A stretch of 64,000 nucleotides of DNA from Bugulina stolonifera. Lineage: Eukaryota > Bryozoa > Gymnolaemata > Cheilostomatida > Bugulidae. The stretch is from contig OW285188.1 of NCBI GenBank assembly GCA_935421135.1, forward strand, positions 579,001 to 643,000, in the 5' to 3' direction. Positions 25,569 to 37,396 of the stretch are shown in pieces. Numbering within the stretch: the stretch's first letter is position 1; each line of letters opens with the position of its first letter. The notes below the pieces were generated by a model that worked only from the letters and a program-made list of their open reading frames with translations, had not been told where the DNA came from and made no database searches. The position numbers and the translations under genes were made by a program.

Positions 25569-28500
25569 GTAAACAAAACACATGTTTACAAACAGCAATT
25601 TGGCAGAAAACACACTGAAAACTTACTTTTATGCAATATTGAACATCTACTAGTTTCCAAACTAACAACTCAAGTGAATGTGTCAAAAATCACAAATCTG
25701 ACATTATGTTTCATGTTTGCAAAGTTGAATATTGCATGCAGAGTCATGTTTTATTGATTTTCATTCAAATTATGCATTCTAAACGTTGCAAAAGTGAATC
25801 AAACGCATTGTTACAAACAGCAATTTGGCACAAAACACACTGAAAACTTACTTTCATGCAATATTGACCATCTTCTACTAGTTTACAAACTAATAACTCG
25901 AGTGAATGTGTCAAAAATCACGCATCTGACATTATGTTTCATGTTTGCAAAGTTGAATATTGCATGCAGAGTCATGTTTTAGTGATTTCCATTCAAATTA
26001 TGCATTCTGAACATTGCAAAAGTGAATAAAACACATGTTTACAAACAGCAATTTGGCACAAAACACACTGAAAACTTACTTTTATGCAACATTGAACATC
26101 TTCTACTAGTTTACAAACTAATAACTCAAGTGAATGTGTCAAAAATCACAAATCTGACATTATGTTTCATGTTTGCAAAGTTGAATATTGCATGCAAAGT
26201 CATGTTTTATTGATTTTCATTCAAAATATGCACTCTGAACATTGCAAAAGTGAATGAAACACATTGTTACAAACAGCAATTTGGTACCAAACACACTGAA
26301 AACTTACTTTTATGTAATATTGAACATCCTCCACTAGTTTATAAACTGAGAACTCAAGTGTATTTGTCAAAAATCACAAATCTGACATTATGTTTCATGT
26401 TTGCAAAGTTGAATATTGCATGCAAAGTCATGTTTTAGTGATTTTCATTCAAATTATGCATTCTGAACATTGCAAAAGTTAATGAAACACATTGTTACAA
26501 ACAGCAATTTGGTACCAAACACACTGAAAACTTACTTTTATGTAATATTGAACATCTTCTACTAGTTTACAAACTGATAACTCAAGTGTATTTGTCAAAA
26601 ATCACAAATCTGACTTTATGTTTCATGTTTGCAAAGTTGAATATTGCATGCAAAGTCATGTTTTATTGATTTTCATTCAAATTATGCATTCTGAACATTG
26701 CAAAAGTGAATGGAACACAATGTTACAAACAGCAATTTGGCACAAAGCACACTGAAAACTTACTTTTATGCAATATTGAACATCTACTAGTTTCCAAACT
26801 AACAACTCAAGTGAATGTGTCAAAAATCACAAATCTGGCATTATGTTTCATGTTTGCAAAGTTGAATATTGCATGCAATGTCATGTTTTATTGATTTTTA
26901 TTCAAAATATGCACTCTGAACATTGCAAATGTGAATGAAACACATTGTTACAAACAGCAATTTGGTACCAAACACACTGAATACTTACTTTTATGTAATA
27001 TTGAACATCTTCCACTAGTTTATAAACTGATAACTCAAGTGTATTTGTCAAAAATCACAAATCTGACATTATGTTTCATAATTGCAAAGTTGAATATTGC
27101 ATGCAAAGTCATGTTTTATTGATTTTCATTCAAATTATGCATTCTGAACATTGCAAAAGTTAATGAAACACATTGTTACAAACAGCAATTTGGTACCAAA
27201 CACACTGAAAACTTACTTTTATGTAATATTGAACATCTTCCACTAGTCAATTTGTCAAAAATCACAAATCTGACATTATGTTTCATGTTTGCAAAGTTGA
27301 ATATTGCATGCAAAGTCATGTTTTATTGATTTTCATTCAAAATATGCACTCTGAACATTGCAAAAGTGAATGAAACACATTGTTACAAACAGCAATTTGG
27401 TACCAAACACACTGAAAACTTACTTTTATGTAATATTGAACATCTTCTACTAGTTTATAAACTGATAACTCAAGTGTATTTGTCAAAAATCACAAATCTG
27501 ACATTATGTTTCATGTTTGCAAAGTTGAGTATTGCATGCAAAGTCATGTTTTATTGATTTTCATTCAAAATATGCACTCTGAACATTGCAAAAGTGAATG
27601 AAACACATTGTTACAAACAGCAATTTGGTACCAAACACACTGAAAACTTACTTTTATGTAATATTGAACATCTTCCACTAGTTTATAAACTGATAACTCA
27701 AGTGTATTTGTCAAAAATCACAAATCTGACATTATGTTTCATGTTTGCAAAGTTGAATATTGCATGCAAAGTCATGTTTTAGTGATTTTCATTCAAATTA
27801 TGCATTCTGAACATTGCAAAAGTTAATGAAACACATTGTTACAAACAGCAATTTGGTACCAAACACACTGAAAACTTACTTTTATGTAATATTGAACATC
27901 TTCTACTAGTTTATAAACTGATAACTCAAGTGTATTTGTCAAAAATCACAAATCTGACATAATGTTTCATGTTTGCAAAGTTGAATATTGCATGCAAAGT
28001 CATGTTTTATTGATTTTCATTCAAATTATGCATTCTAAACGTTGCAAAAGTTAATGAAACACATTGTTACAAACAGCAATTTGGCACAAAACACACTGAA
28101 AACTTACTTTTATGCAATATTGACCATCTTCTACTAGTTTACAAACTAATAACTCGAGTGAATGTGTCAAAAATCACAAATCTGACATTATGTTTCATGT
28201 TTGCAAAGTTGAATATTGCATGCAGAGTCATGTTTTAGTGATTTCCATTCAAATTATGCATTCTGAACATTGCAAAAGTAAACAAAACTCATGTTTACAA
28301 ACAGCAATTTGGCCGAAAACACACCGAAAACTTAATTTTAAGCAATATTGAACATCTTCTACTAGTTTACAAACTAATAACTCAAGTGAATGTGTCAAAA
28401 ATCACAAATCTGACATTATGTTTCATGTTTGCAAAGTTGAATATTGCATGCAAAGTCATGTTTTATTGATTTTTATTCAAAATATGCACTCTGAACATTG

Positions 28501-28961
28501 CAAAAGCGAATGAAACACATTGTTACAAACAGCAATTTGGCACAAAACACACTGAAAACTTACTTTTATGCAATATTGAACATCTTCCACTAGTTTACAG
28601 ACTAACAACTCAAGTGAATATGTCAAAAATCACAAATCTAACATTATGTTTCATGTTTGCAAAGTTGAATATCGCATGCAGAGTCGTGTTTTAGTGATTT
28701 CCATTCAAATTATGCATTCTGAACATTGCAAAAGTGAATAAAACACATGTTTACAAACAGCAATTTGGCACAAAACACACTGAAAACTTACTTTTATGCA
28801 ATATTGAACATCTTCTACTAGTTTACAAACTAATAACTCGAGTGAATGTGTCAAAAATCACAAATCTGACATTATGTTTCATGTTTGCAAAGTTGAATAT
28901 TGCATGCAGAGTCATGTTTTAGTGATTTCCATTCAAATTATGCATTCTGAACATTGCAAAA
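25569..28961 (+). repeat. HOR row 10: u1/u7, u8 to u19, u20/u21, u22; 3,393-bp duplicate of row 9
   Basis: Units start at 25569 (225 bp), 25794, 26022, 26250, 26478, 26706 (225 bp), 26931, 27159 (207 bp), 27366, 27594, 27822, 28050, 28278, 28506 and 28734. The first unit joins u1 (GTAAACAAAACACATG, GGCAGA) to u7 (CATCTACTAG, TTTCC). The rest repeats 22.23-25.57 kb at an offset of 3,393 bp, including the shared u20/u21 fusion, so the fusion predates the duplication. CTTTCATG near 25853 is private to this copy. Confidence 0.9.
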
Positions 28962-30101
28962 GTAAACAAAACACATGTTTACAAACAGCAATTTGGCAGA
29001 AAACACACTGAAAACTTACTTTTATGCAATATTGAGCATCTTCTACTAGTTTACAAACTAATAACTCAAGTGAATGTGTCAAAAATCACAAATCTGACAT
29101 TATGTTTCATGTTTGCAAAGTTGAATATTGCATGCAAAGTCATGTTTTAGTAATTTTCATTCAGATTATGCATTCTGAACATTGCAAAAGTTAATGAAAC
29201 ACATTGTTACAAACAGCAATTTGGTACCAAACACACTGAAAACTTACTTTTATGTAATATTGAACATCTTCTACTAGTTTACAAACTGATAACTCAAGTG
29301 AATTTGTCAAAAATCACAAATCTGACTTTATGTTTCATGTTTGCAAAGTTGAATATTGCATGCAAAGTCATGTTTTATTGATTTTCATTCAAAATATGCA
29401 CTCTGAACATTGCAAAAGTGAATGAAACACATTGTTACAAACAGCAATTTGGTACCAAACACACTGAAAACTTACTTTTATGTAATATTGAACATCTTCT
29501 ACTAGTTTATAAACTGATCACTCAAGTGTATTTGTCAAAAATCACAAATCGGACATAATGTTTCATGTTTGCAAAGTTGAATATTGCATGCAAAGTCATG
29601 TTTTATTGATTTTCATTCAAATTATGCATTCTGAACGTTGCAAAAGTGAATGAAACACATTGTCACAAACAGCAATTTGGCACAAAACACACTGAAAATT
29701 TACTTTTATGCAATATTGAACATCTTCTACTAGTTTACAGACTAACAACTCAAGTGAATGTGTCAAAAATCACAAATCTTACATTATGTTTCATGTTTGC
29801 AAAGTTGAATATTGCATGCAGAGTCATGTTTTAGTGATTTCCATTCAAATTATGCATTCTGAACATTGCAAAAGTGAATAAAACACATGTTTACAAACAG
29901 CAATTTGGCACAAAACACACTGAAAACTTACTTTTATGCAATATTGAACATCTTCTACTAGTTTACAAACTAATAACTCGAGTGAATGTGTCAAAAATCA
30001 CAAATCTGACATTATGTTTCATGTTTGCAAAGTTGAATATTGCATGCAGAGTCATGTTTTAGTGATTTCCATTCAAATTATGCATTCTGAACATTGCAAA
30101 A
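28962..30101 (+). repeat. HOR row 11: u1, u2, u3, u4, u22 (five-unit block)
   Basis: Units start at 28962, 29190, 29418, 29646 and 29874. The sequence 28734-29873 recurs at 29874-31013 with a period of 1,140 bp; one difference I saw is ACAAACTG near 29283 against ACAAAGTG near 30423. Because the change is in one copy only, this tandem duplication looks recent. The u3 units carry the AATCGGAC form. Confidence 0.9.
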
Positions 30102-33062
30102 GTAAACAAAACACATGTTTACAAACAGCAATTTGGCAGAAAACACACTGAAAACTTACTTTTATGCAATATTGAGCATCTTCTACTAGTTTACAAACTA
30201 ATAACTCAAGTGAATGTGTCAAAAATCACAAATCTGACATTATGTTTCATGTTTGCAAAGTTGAATATTGCATGCAAAGTCATGTTTTAGTAATTTTCAT
30301 TCAGATTATGCATTCTGAACATTGCAAAAGTTAATGAAACACATTGTTACAAACAGCAATTTGGTACCAAACACACTGAAAACTTACTTTTATGTAATAT
30401 TGAACATCTTCTACTAGTTTACAAAGTGATAACTCAAGTGAATTTGTCAAAAATCACAAATCTGACTTTATGTTTCATGTTTGCAAAGTTGAATATTGCA
30501 TGCAAAGTCATGTTTTATTGATTTTCATTCAAAATATGCACTCTGAACATTGCAAAAGTGAATGAAACACATTGTTACAAACAGCAATTTGGTACCAAAC
30601 ACACTGAAAACTTACTTTTATGTAATATTGAACATCTTCTACTAGTTTATAAACTGATCACTCAAGTGTATTTGTCAAAAATCACAAATCGGACATAATG
30701 TTTCATGTTTGCAAAGTTGAATATTGCATGCAAAGTCATGTTTTATTGATTTTCATTCAAATTATGCATTCTGAACGTTGCAAAAGTGAATGAAACACAT
30801 TGTCACAAACAGCAATTTGGCACAAAACACACTGAAAATTTACTTTTATGCAATATTGAACATCTTCTACTAGTTTACAGACTAACAACTCAAGTGAATG
30901 TGTCAAAAATCACAAATCTTACATTATGTTTCATGTTTGCAAAGTTGAATATTGCATGCAGAGTCATGTTTTAGTGATTTCCATTCAAATTATGCATTCT
31001 GAACATTGCAAAAGTGAATAAAACACATGTTTACAAACAGCAATTTGGCACAAAACACACTGAAAACTTACTTTTATGCAATATTGAACATCTTCTACTA
31101 GTTTACAAACTAATAACTCAAGTGAATGTGTCAAAAATCACAAATCTGACATTATGTTTCATGTTTGCAAAGTTGAATATTGCGTGCAAAGTCATGTTTT
31201 AGTGATTTTCATTCAAATTATGCATTCTGAACATTGCAAAAGTTAATGAAACACATTGTTACAAACAGAAATTTGGTACCAAACACACTGAAAGCTTACT
31301 TTTATGTAATATTGAACATCTTCTACTAAATTGCAAACTGATAATTCAAGTGAATTTGTCAAAAATCACAAATCTGATGTTATGTTCCATGTTTGCAAAG
31401 TTGTATATGGCATGCAAAGTCATGTTTTATTGATTTTCATTCAAATTATGCATTCTGAACATTGCAAAAGTGAATGGAACACATTGTTACAAACAGCAAT
31501 TTGGCACAAAGCACACTGAAAACTTACTTTTATGCAATATTGAACATCTACTAGTTTCCAAACTAACAACTCAAGTGAATGTGTCAAAAATCACAAATCT
31601 GACATTATGTTTCATGTTTGCAAAGTTGAATATTGCATGCAGAGTCATGTTTTATTGATTTTCATTCAAATTATGCATTCTAAACGTTGCAAAAGTGAAT
31701 CAAACGCATTGTTACAAACAGCAATTTGGCACAAAACACACTGAAAACTTACTTTTATGCAATATTGACCATCTTCTACTAGTTTACAAACTAATAACTC
31801 GAGTGAATGTGTCAAAAATCACGCATCTGACATTATGTTTCATGTTTGCAAAGTTGAATATTGCATGCAGAGTCATGTTTTAGTGATTTCCATTCAAATT
31901 ATGCATTCTGAACATTGCAAAAGTGAATAAAACACATGTTTACAAACAGCAATTTGGCACAAAACACACTGAAAACTTACTTTTATGCAATATTGAACAT
32001 CTTCTACTAGTTTACAAACTAATAACTCAAGTGAATGTGTCAAAAATCACAAATCTAACATTATGTTTCATGTTTGCAAAGTTGAATATTGCATGCAAAG
32101 TCATGTTTTATTGATTTTCATTCAAAATATGCACTCTGAACATTGCAAAAGTGAATGAAACACATTGTTACAAACAGCAATTTGGTACCAAACACACTGA
32201 AAACTTACTTTCATGTAATATTGAACATGCTCCACTAGTTTATAAACTGAGAACTCAAGTGTATTTGTCAAAAATCACAAATCTAACATTATGTTTCATG
32301 TTTGCAAAGTTGAATATTGCATGCAAAGTCATGTTTTATTGATTTCCATTCAAATTATGCATTCTGAACATTGCAAAAGTGAATGAAACACATTGTTACA
32401 AACAGCAATTTGGTACCAAACACACTGAAAACTTACTTTTATGTAATATTGAACATCTTCTACTAGTTTCCAAACTGATAACTCAAGTGTATTTGTCAAA
32501 AATCACAAATCTGACTTTATGTTTCATGTTTGCAAAGTTGAATATTGCATGCAAAGTCATGTTTTATTGATTTTCATTCAAATTATGCATTCTGAACATT
32601 GCAAAAGTGAATGGAACACAATGTTACAAACAGCAATTTGGTACCAAACACACTGAAAACTTACTTTTATGTAATATTGAACATCTTCTACTAGTTTATA
32701 AACTGATAACTCAAGTGTATTTGTCAAAAATCACAAATCTGACATTATGTTTCATGTTTGCAAAGTTGAGTATTGCATGCAAAGTCATGTTTTATTGATT
32801 TTCATTCAAAATATGCACTCTGAACATTGCAAAAGTGAATGAAACACATTGTTACAAACAGCAATTTGGTACCAAACACACTGAAAACTTACTTTTATGT
32901 AATATTGAACATCTTCCACTAGTTTATAAACTGATAACTCAAGTGTATTTGTCAAAAATCACAAATCTGACATTATGTTTCATGTTTGCAAAGTTGAATA
33001 TTGCATGCAAAGTCATGTTTTAGTGATTTTCATTCAAATTATGCATTCTGAACATTGCAAAA
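30102..33062 (+). repeat. HOR row 12: u1 to u9, u10 variant, u11 variant, u12/u15, u16
   Basis: Units start at 30102, 30330, 30558, 30786, 31014, 31242, 31470 (225 bp), 31695, 31923, 32151, 32379, 32607 and 32835. This is the last long run of the left-half HOR. The 32151 unit is an unusual u10 (CATGCTCC, CTAACATT, TTTCATG) and ends GATTTCCATTC. The 32379 unit is u11-like with TTTCC. The 32607 unit joins u12 (GGAACACAATG) to u15 (GAGTATTGC) and removes u13 and u14. Confidence 0.85.
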
Positions 33063-34658
33063 GTTAATGAAACACATTGTTACAAACAGCAATTTGGTAC
33101 CAAACACACTGAAAACTTACTTTTATGTAATATTGAACATCTTCTACTAGTTTATAAACTGATAACTCAAGTGTATTTGTCAAAAATCACAAATCTGACA
33201 TAATGTTTCATGTTTGCAAAGTTGAATATTGCATGCAAAGTCATGTTTTATTGATTTTCATTCAAATTATGCATTCTAAACGTTGCAAAAGTGAATCAAA
33301 CGCATTGTTACAAACAGCAATTTGGCACAAAACACACTGAAAACTTACTTTTATGCAATATTGACCATCTTCTACTAGTTTACAAACTAAGAACTCGAGT
33401 GAATGTGTCAAAAATCACAAATCTGACATTATGTTTCATGTTTGCAAAGTTGAATATTGCATGCAGAGTCATGTTTTATTGATTTTCATTCAAATTATGC
33501 ATTCTAAACGTTGCAAAAGTGAATCAAACGCATTGTTACAAACAGCAATTTGGCACAAAACACACTGAAAACTTACTTTTATGCAATATTGACCATCTTC
33601 TACTAGTTTACAAACTAATAACTCGAGTGAATGTGTCAAAAATCACGCATCTGACATTATGTTTCATGTTTGCAAAGTTGAATATTGCATGCAGAGTCAT
33701 GTTTTAGTGATTTCCATTCAAATTATGCATGCTGAACATTGCAAAAGTGAATAAAACACATGTTTACAAGCCGCAATTTGGCACAAAACACACTGAAAAC
33801 TTACTTTTATGCAATATTGAACATCTTCTACTAGTTTACAAACTAATAACTCAAGTGAATGTGTCAAAAATCACAAATCTGACATTATGTTTCATGTTTG
33901 CAAAGTTGAATATTGCATGCAAAGTCATGTTTTATTGATTTCCATTCAAATAATGCATTCTGAACATTGCAAAAGTGAATGAAACACATTGTTACAAACA
34001 GCAATTTGGTACCAAACACGCTGAAAACTTACTTTTATGTAATATTGAACATCCTCCACTAGTTTATAAACTGATAACTCAAGTGTATTTGTCAAAAATC
34101 ACAAATCTGACATTATGTTTCATGTTTGCAAAGTTGAATATTGCATGCAAAGTCATGTTTGATTGATTTTTATTCAAAATATGCACTCTGAACATTGCAA
34201 AAGTGAATGAAACACATTGTTACAAACAGCAATTTGGCACAAAACACACTGAAAATTTACTTTTATGCAATATTGAACATCTTCTACTAGTTTACAAACT
34301 AATAACTCAAGTGAATGTGTCAAAAATCACAAATCTGACATTATGTTTCATGTTTGCAAAGTTGAATATTGCATGCAAAGTCATGTTTTAGTGATTTTCA
34401 TTCAAATTATGCATTCTGAACATTGCAAAAGTTAATGAAACACATTGTTACAAACAGCAATTTGGTACCAAACACACTGAAAACTTACTTTTATGTAATA
34501 TTGAACATCTTCTACTAAATTGCAAACTGATAATTCAAGTGAATTTGTCAAAAATCACAAATCTGATGTTATGTTCCATGTTTGCAAAGTTGTACATGGC
34601 ATGCAAAGTCATGTTTTATTGATTTTCATTCAAATTATGCATTCTGAACATTGCAAAA
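33063..34658 (+). repeat. HOR row 13a: seven-unit block u17, u8/u7, u8, u9, P', R, u6' (1,596 bp, copy 1)
   Basis: Units start at 33063, 33291, 33519, 33747, 33975, 34203 and 34431, all 228 bp. P' (CACGCTG, CATCCTCC, TTTGATTG), R (AATTTAC with TAGTG end) and u6' (GCAATTTGG and AAACTTAC instead of the u6 alleles) appear here for the first time in the window. The 33747 unit has ACAAGCCGC and is preceded by ATGCATGCTG. The 33291 unit has CTAAGAACTCGAG. Confidence 0.88.
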
Positions 34659-36254
34659 GTTAATGAAACACATTGTTACAAACAGCAATTTGGTACCAAA
34701 CACACTGAAAACTTACTTTTATGTAATATTGAACATCTTCTACTAGTTTATAAACTGATAACTCAAGTGTATTTGTCAAAAATCACAAATCTGACATAAT
34801 GTTTCATGTTTGCAAAGTTGAATATTGCATGCAAAGTCATGTTTTATTGATTTTCATTCAAATTATGCATTCTAAACGTTGCAAAAGTGAATCAAACGCA
34901 TTGTTACAAACAGCAATTTGGCACAAAACACACTGAAAACTTACTTTTATGCAATATTGACCATCTTCTACTAGTTTACAAACTAAGAACTCGAGTGAAT
35001 GTGTCAAAAATCACAAATCTGACATTATGTTTCATGTTTGCAAAGTTGAATATTGCATGCAGAGTCATGTTTTATTGATTTTCATTCAAATTATGCATTC
35101 TAAACGTTGCAAAAGTGAATCAAACGCATTGTTACAAACAGCAATTTGGCACAAAACACACTGAAAACTTACTTTTATGCAATATTGACCATCTTCTACT
35201 AGTTTACAAACTAATAACTCGAGTGAATGTGTCAAAAATCACGCATCTGACATTATGTTTCATGTTTGCAAAGTTGAATATTGCATGCAGAGTCATGTTT
35301 TAGTGATTTCCATTCAAATTATGCATGCTGAACATTGCAAAAGTGAATAAAACACATGTTTACAAGCCGCAATTTGGCACAAAACACACTGAAAACTTAC
35401 TTTTATGCAATATTGAACATCTTCTACTAGTTTACAAACTAATAACTCAAGTGAATGTGTCAAAAATCACAAATCTGACATTATGTTTCATGTTTGCAAA
35501 GTTGAATATTGCATGCAAAGTCATGTTTTATTGATTTCCATTCAAATAATGCATTCTGAACATTGCAAAAGTGAATGAAACACATTGTTACAAACAGCAA
35601 TTTGGTACCAAACACGCTGAAAACTTACTTTTATGTAATATTGAACATCCTCCACTAGTTTATAAACTGATAACTCAAGTGTATTTGTCAAAAATCACAA
35701 ATCTGACATTATGTTTCATGTTTGCAAAGTTGAATATTGCATGCAAAGTCATGTTTGATTGATTTTTATTCAAAATATGCACTCTGAACATTGCAAAAGT
35801 GAATGAAACACATTGTTACAAACAGCAATTTGGCACAAAACACACTGAAAATTTACTTTTATGCAATATTGAACATCTTCTACTAGTTTACAAACTAATA
35901 ACTCAAGTGAATGTGTCAAAAATCACAAATCTGACATTATGTTTCATGTTTGCAAAGTTGAATATTGCATGCAAAGTCATGTTTTAGTGATTTTCATTCA
36001 AATTATGCATTCTGAACATTGCAAAAGTTAATGAAACACATTGTTACAAACAGCAATTTGGTACCAAACACACTGAAAACTTACTTTTATGTAATATTGA
36101 ACATCTTCTACTAAATTGCAAACTGATAATTCAAGTGAATTTGTCAAAAATCACAAATCTGATGTTATGTTCCATGTTTGCAAAGTTGTACATGGCATGC
36201 AAAGTCATGTTTTATTGATTTTCATTCAAATTATGCATTCTGAACATTGCAAAA
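34659..36254 (+). repeat. HOR row 13b: seven-unit block, copy 2 of 1,596 bp
   Basis: Units start at 34659, 34887, 35115, 35343, 35571, 35799 and 36027. The block repeats 33063-34658 with a 1,596-bp period. Every private mark of copy 1 is present: CTAAGAACTCGAG, ATGCATGCTG, ACAAGCCGC, CAAATAATGC, TTTGATTG and GTACATGG. I saw no difference by eye, so this is among the youngest duplications in the window, or an assembly duplication. Confidence 0.9.
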
Positions 36255-36479
36255 GTGAATGGGACACATTGTTACAAACAGCAATTTGGCACAAAGCACA
36301 CTGAAAACTTACTTTTATGCAATATTGAACATCTACTAGTTTCCAAACTAACAACTCAAGTGAATGTGTCAAAAATCACAAATCTGACATTATGTTTCAT
36401 GTTTGCAAAGTTGAATATTGCATGCAGAGTCATGTTTTATTGATTTTCATTCAAATTATGCATTCTAAACGTTGCAAAA

Positions 36480-36712
36480 GTGAATCAAACGCATTGTTAC
36501 AAACAGCAATTTGGCACAAAACACACTGAAAACTTACTTTTATGCAATATTGACCATCTTCTACTAGTTTACAAACTAATAACTCGAGTGAATGTGTCAA
36601 AAATCACGCATCTGACATCATGTTTCATGTTTGCAAAGTTGAATATTGCATGCAGAGTCATGTTTTAGTGATTTCCATTCAAATTATGCATTCCATTCTG
36701 AACATTGCAAAA
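36480..36712 (+). repeat. 233-bp unit class (u8'), exemplar; 5-bp tandem duplication
   Basis: Near the end of the unit ATGCATTCTGAAC becomes ATGCATTCCATTCTGAAC, a duplication of CATTC. Members start at 36480, 42135, 47105 and 49384, always between u7 (or R/u7) and u9'. All four also carry ACATCATG in place of ACATTATG. The insertion shifts the frame and joins two otherwise separate open stretches, giving an ATG-started 94-codon open frame (for example 36620-36904), which is a by-product of the insertion. Confidence 0.95.
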
Positions 36713-37168
36713 GTGAATAAAACACATGTTTACAAACAGCAATTTGGCACAAAACACACTGAAAACTTACTTTTATGCAATATTGAACATCTTCTACTAG
36801 TTTACAAACTAATAACTCAAGTGAATGTGTCAAAAATCACAAATCTGACATTATGTTTCATGTTTGCAAAGTTGAATAGTGCATGCAAAGTCATGTTTGA
36901 TTGATTTTCATTCAAAATATGCACTCTGAACATTGCAAAAGTGAATGAAACACATTGTTACAAACAGCAATTTGGTACCAAACACACTGAAAACTTACTT
37001 TTATGTAATATTGAACATCCTCCACTAGTTTATAAACTGAGAACTCAAGTGTATTTGTCAAAAATCACAAATCTGTCATTATGTTTCATGTTTGCAAAGT
37101 TGAATATTGCATGCAAAGTCATGTTTTATTGATTTCCATTCAAATTATGCATTCTGAACATTGCAAAA

Positions 37169-37396
37169 GTGAATGAAACACATTGTTACAAACAGCAATT
37201 TGGTACCAAACACGCTGAAAACTTACTTTTATGTAATATTGAACATCCTCCACTAGTTTATAAACTGATAACTCAAGTGTATTTGTCAAAAATCACAAAT
37301 CTGACATTATGTTTCATGTTTGCAAAGTTGAATATTGCATGCAAAGTCATGTTTTATTGATTTTTATTCAAAATATGCACTCTGAACATTGCAAAA
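37169..37396 (+). repeat. P / P' unit class (exemplar)
   Basis: P carries CACGCTG where other units have CACACTG, with CATCCTCC and CTGATAACTCAAGTGTATTTG. Members start at 37169, 38742, 42824, 44396, 45512, 47794, 48931, 50073, 53469, 60078, 62813 and 63497. The P' form ends GTTTGATTG instead of GTTTTATTG: 33975, 35571, 41226, 46196, 52329, 56431, 58938 and 61673. The class is absent left of 33 kb and defines the right-half HOR family together with R. Confidence 0.9.

Noticed and set aside
36620..36904. ATG-started 94-codon open frames at 36620, 42275, 47245 and 49524
   Set aside because: Each spans the 5-bp CATTC duplication of a 233-bp unit, which joins two different frames of the satellite. 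This is an accident of the insertion.
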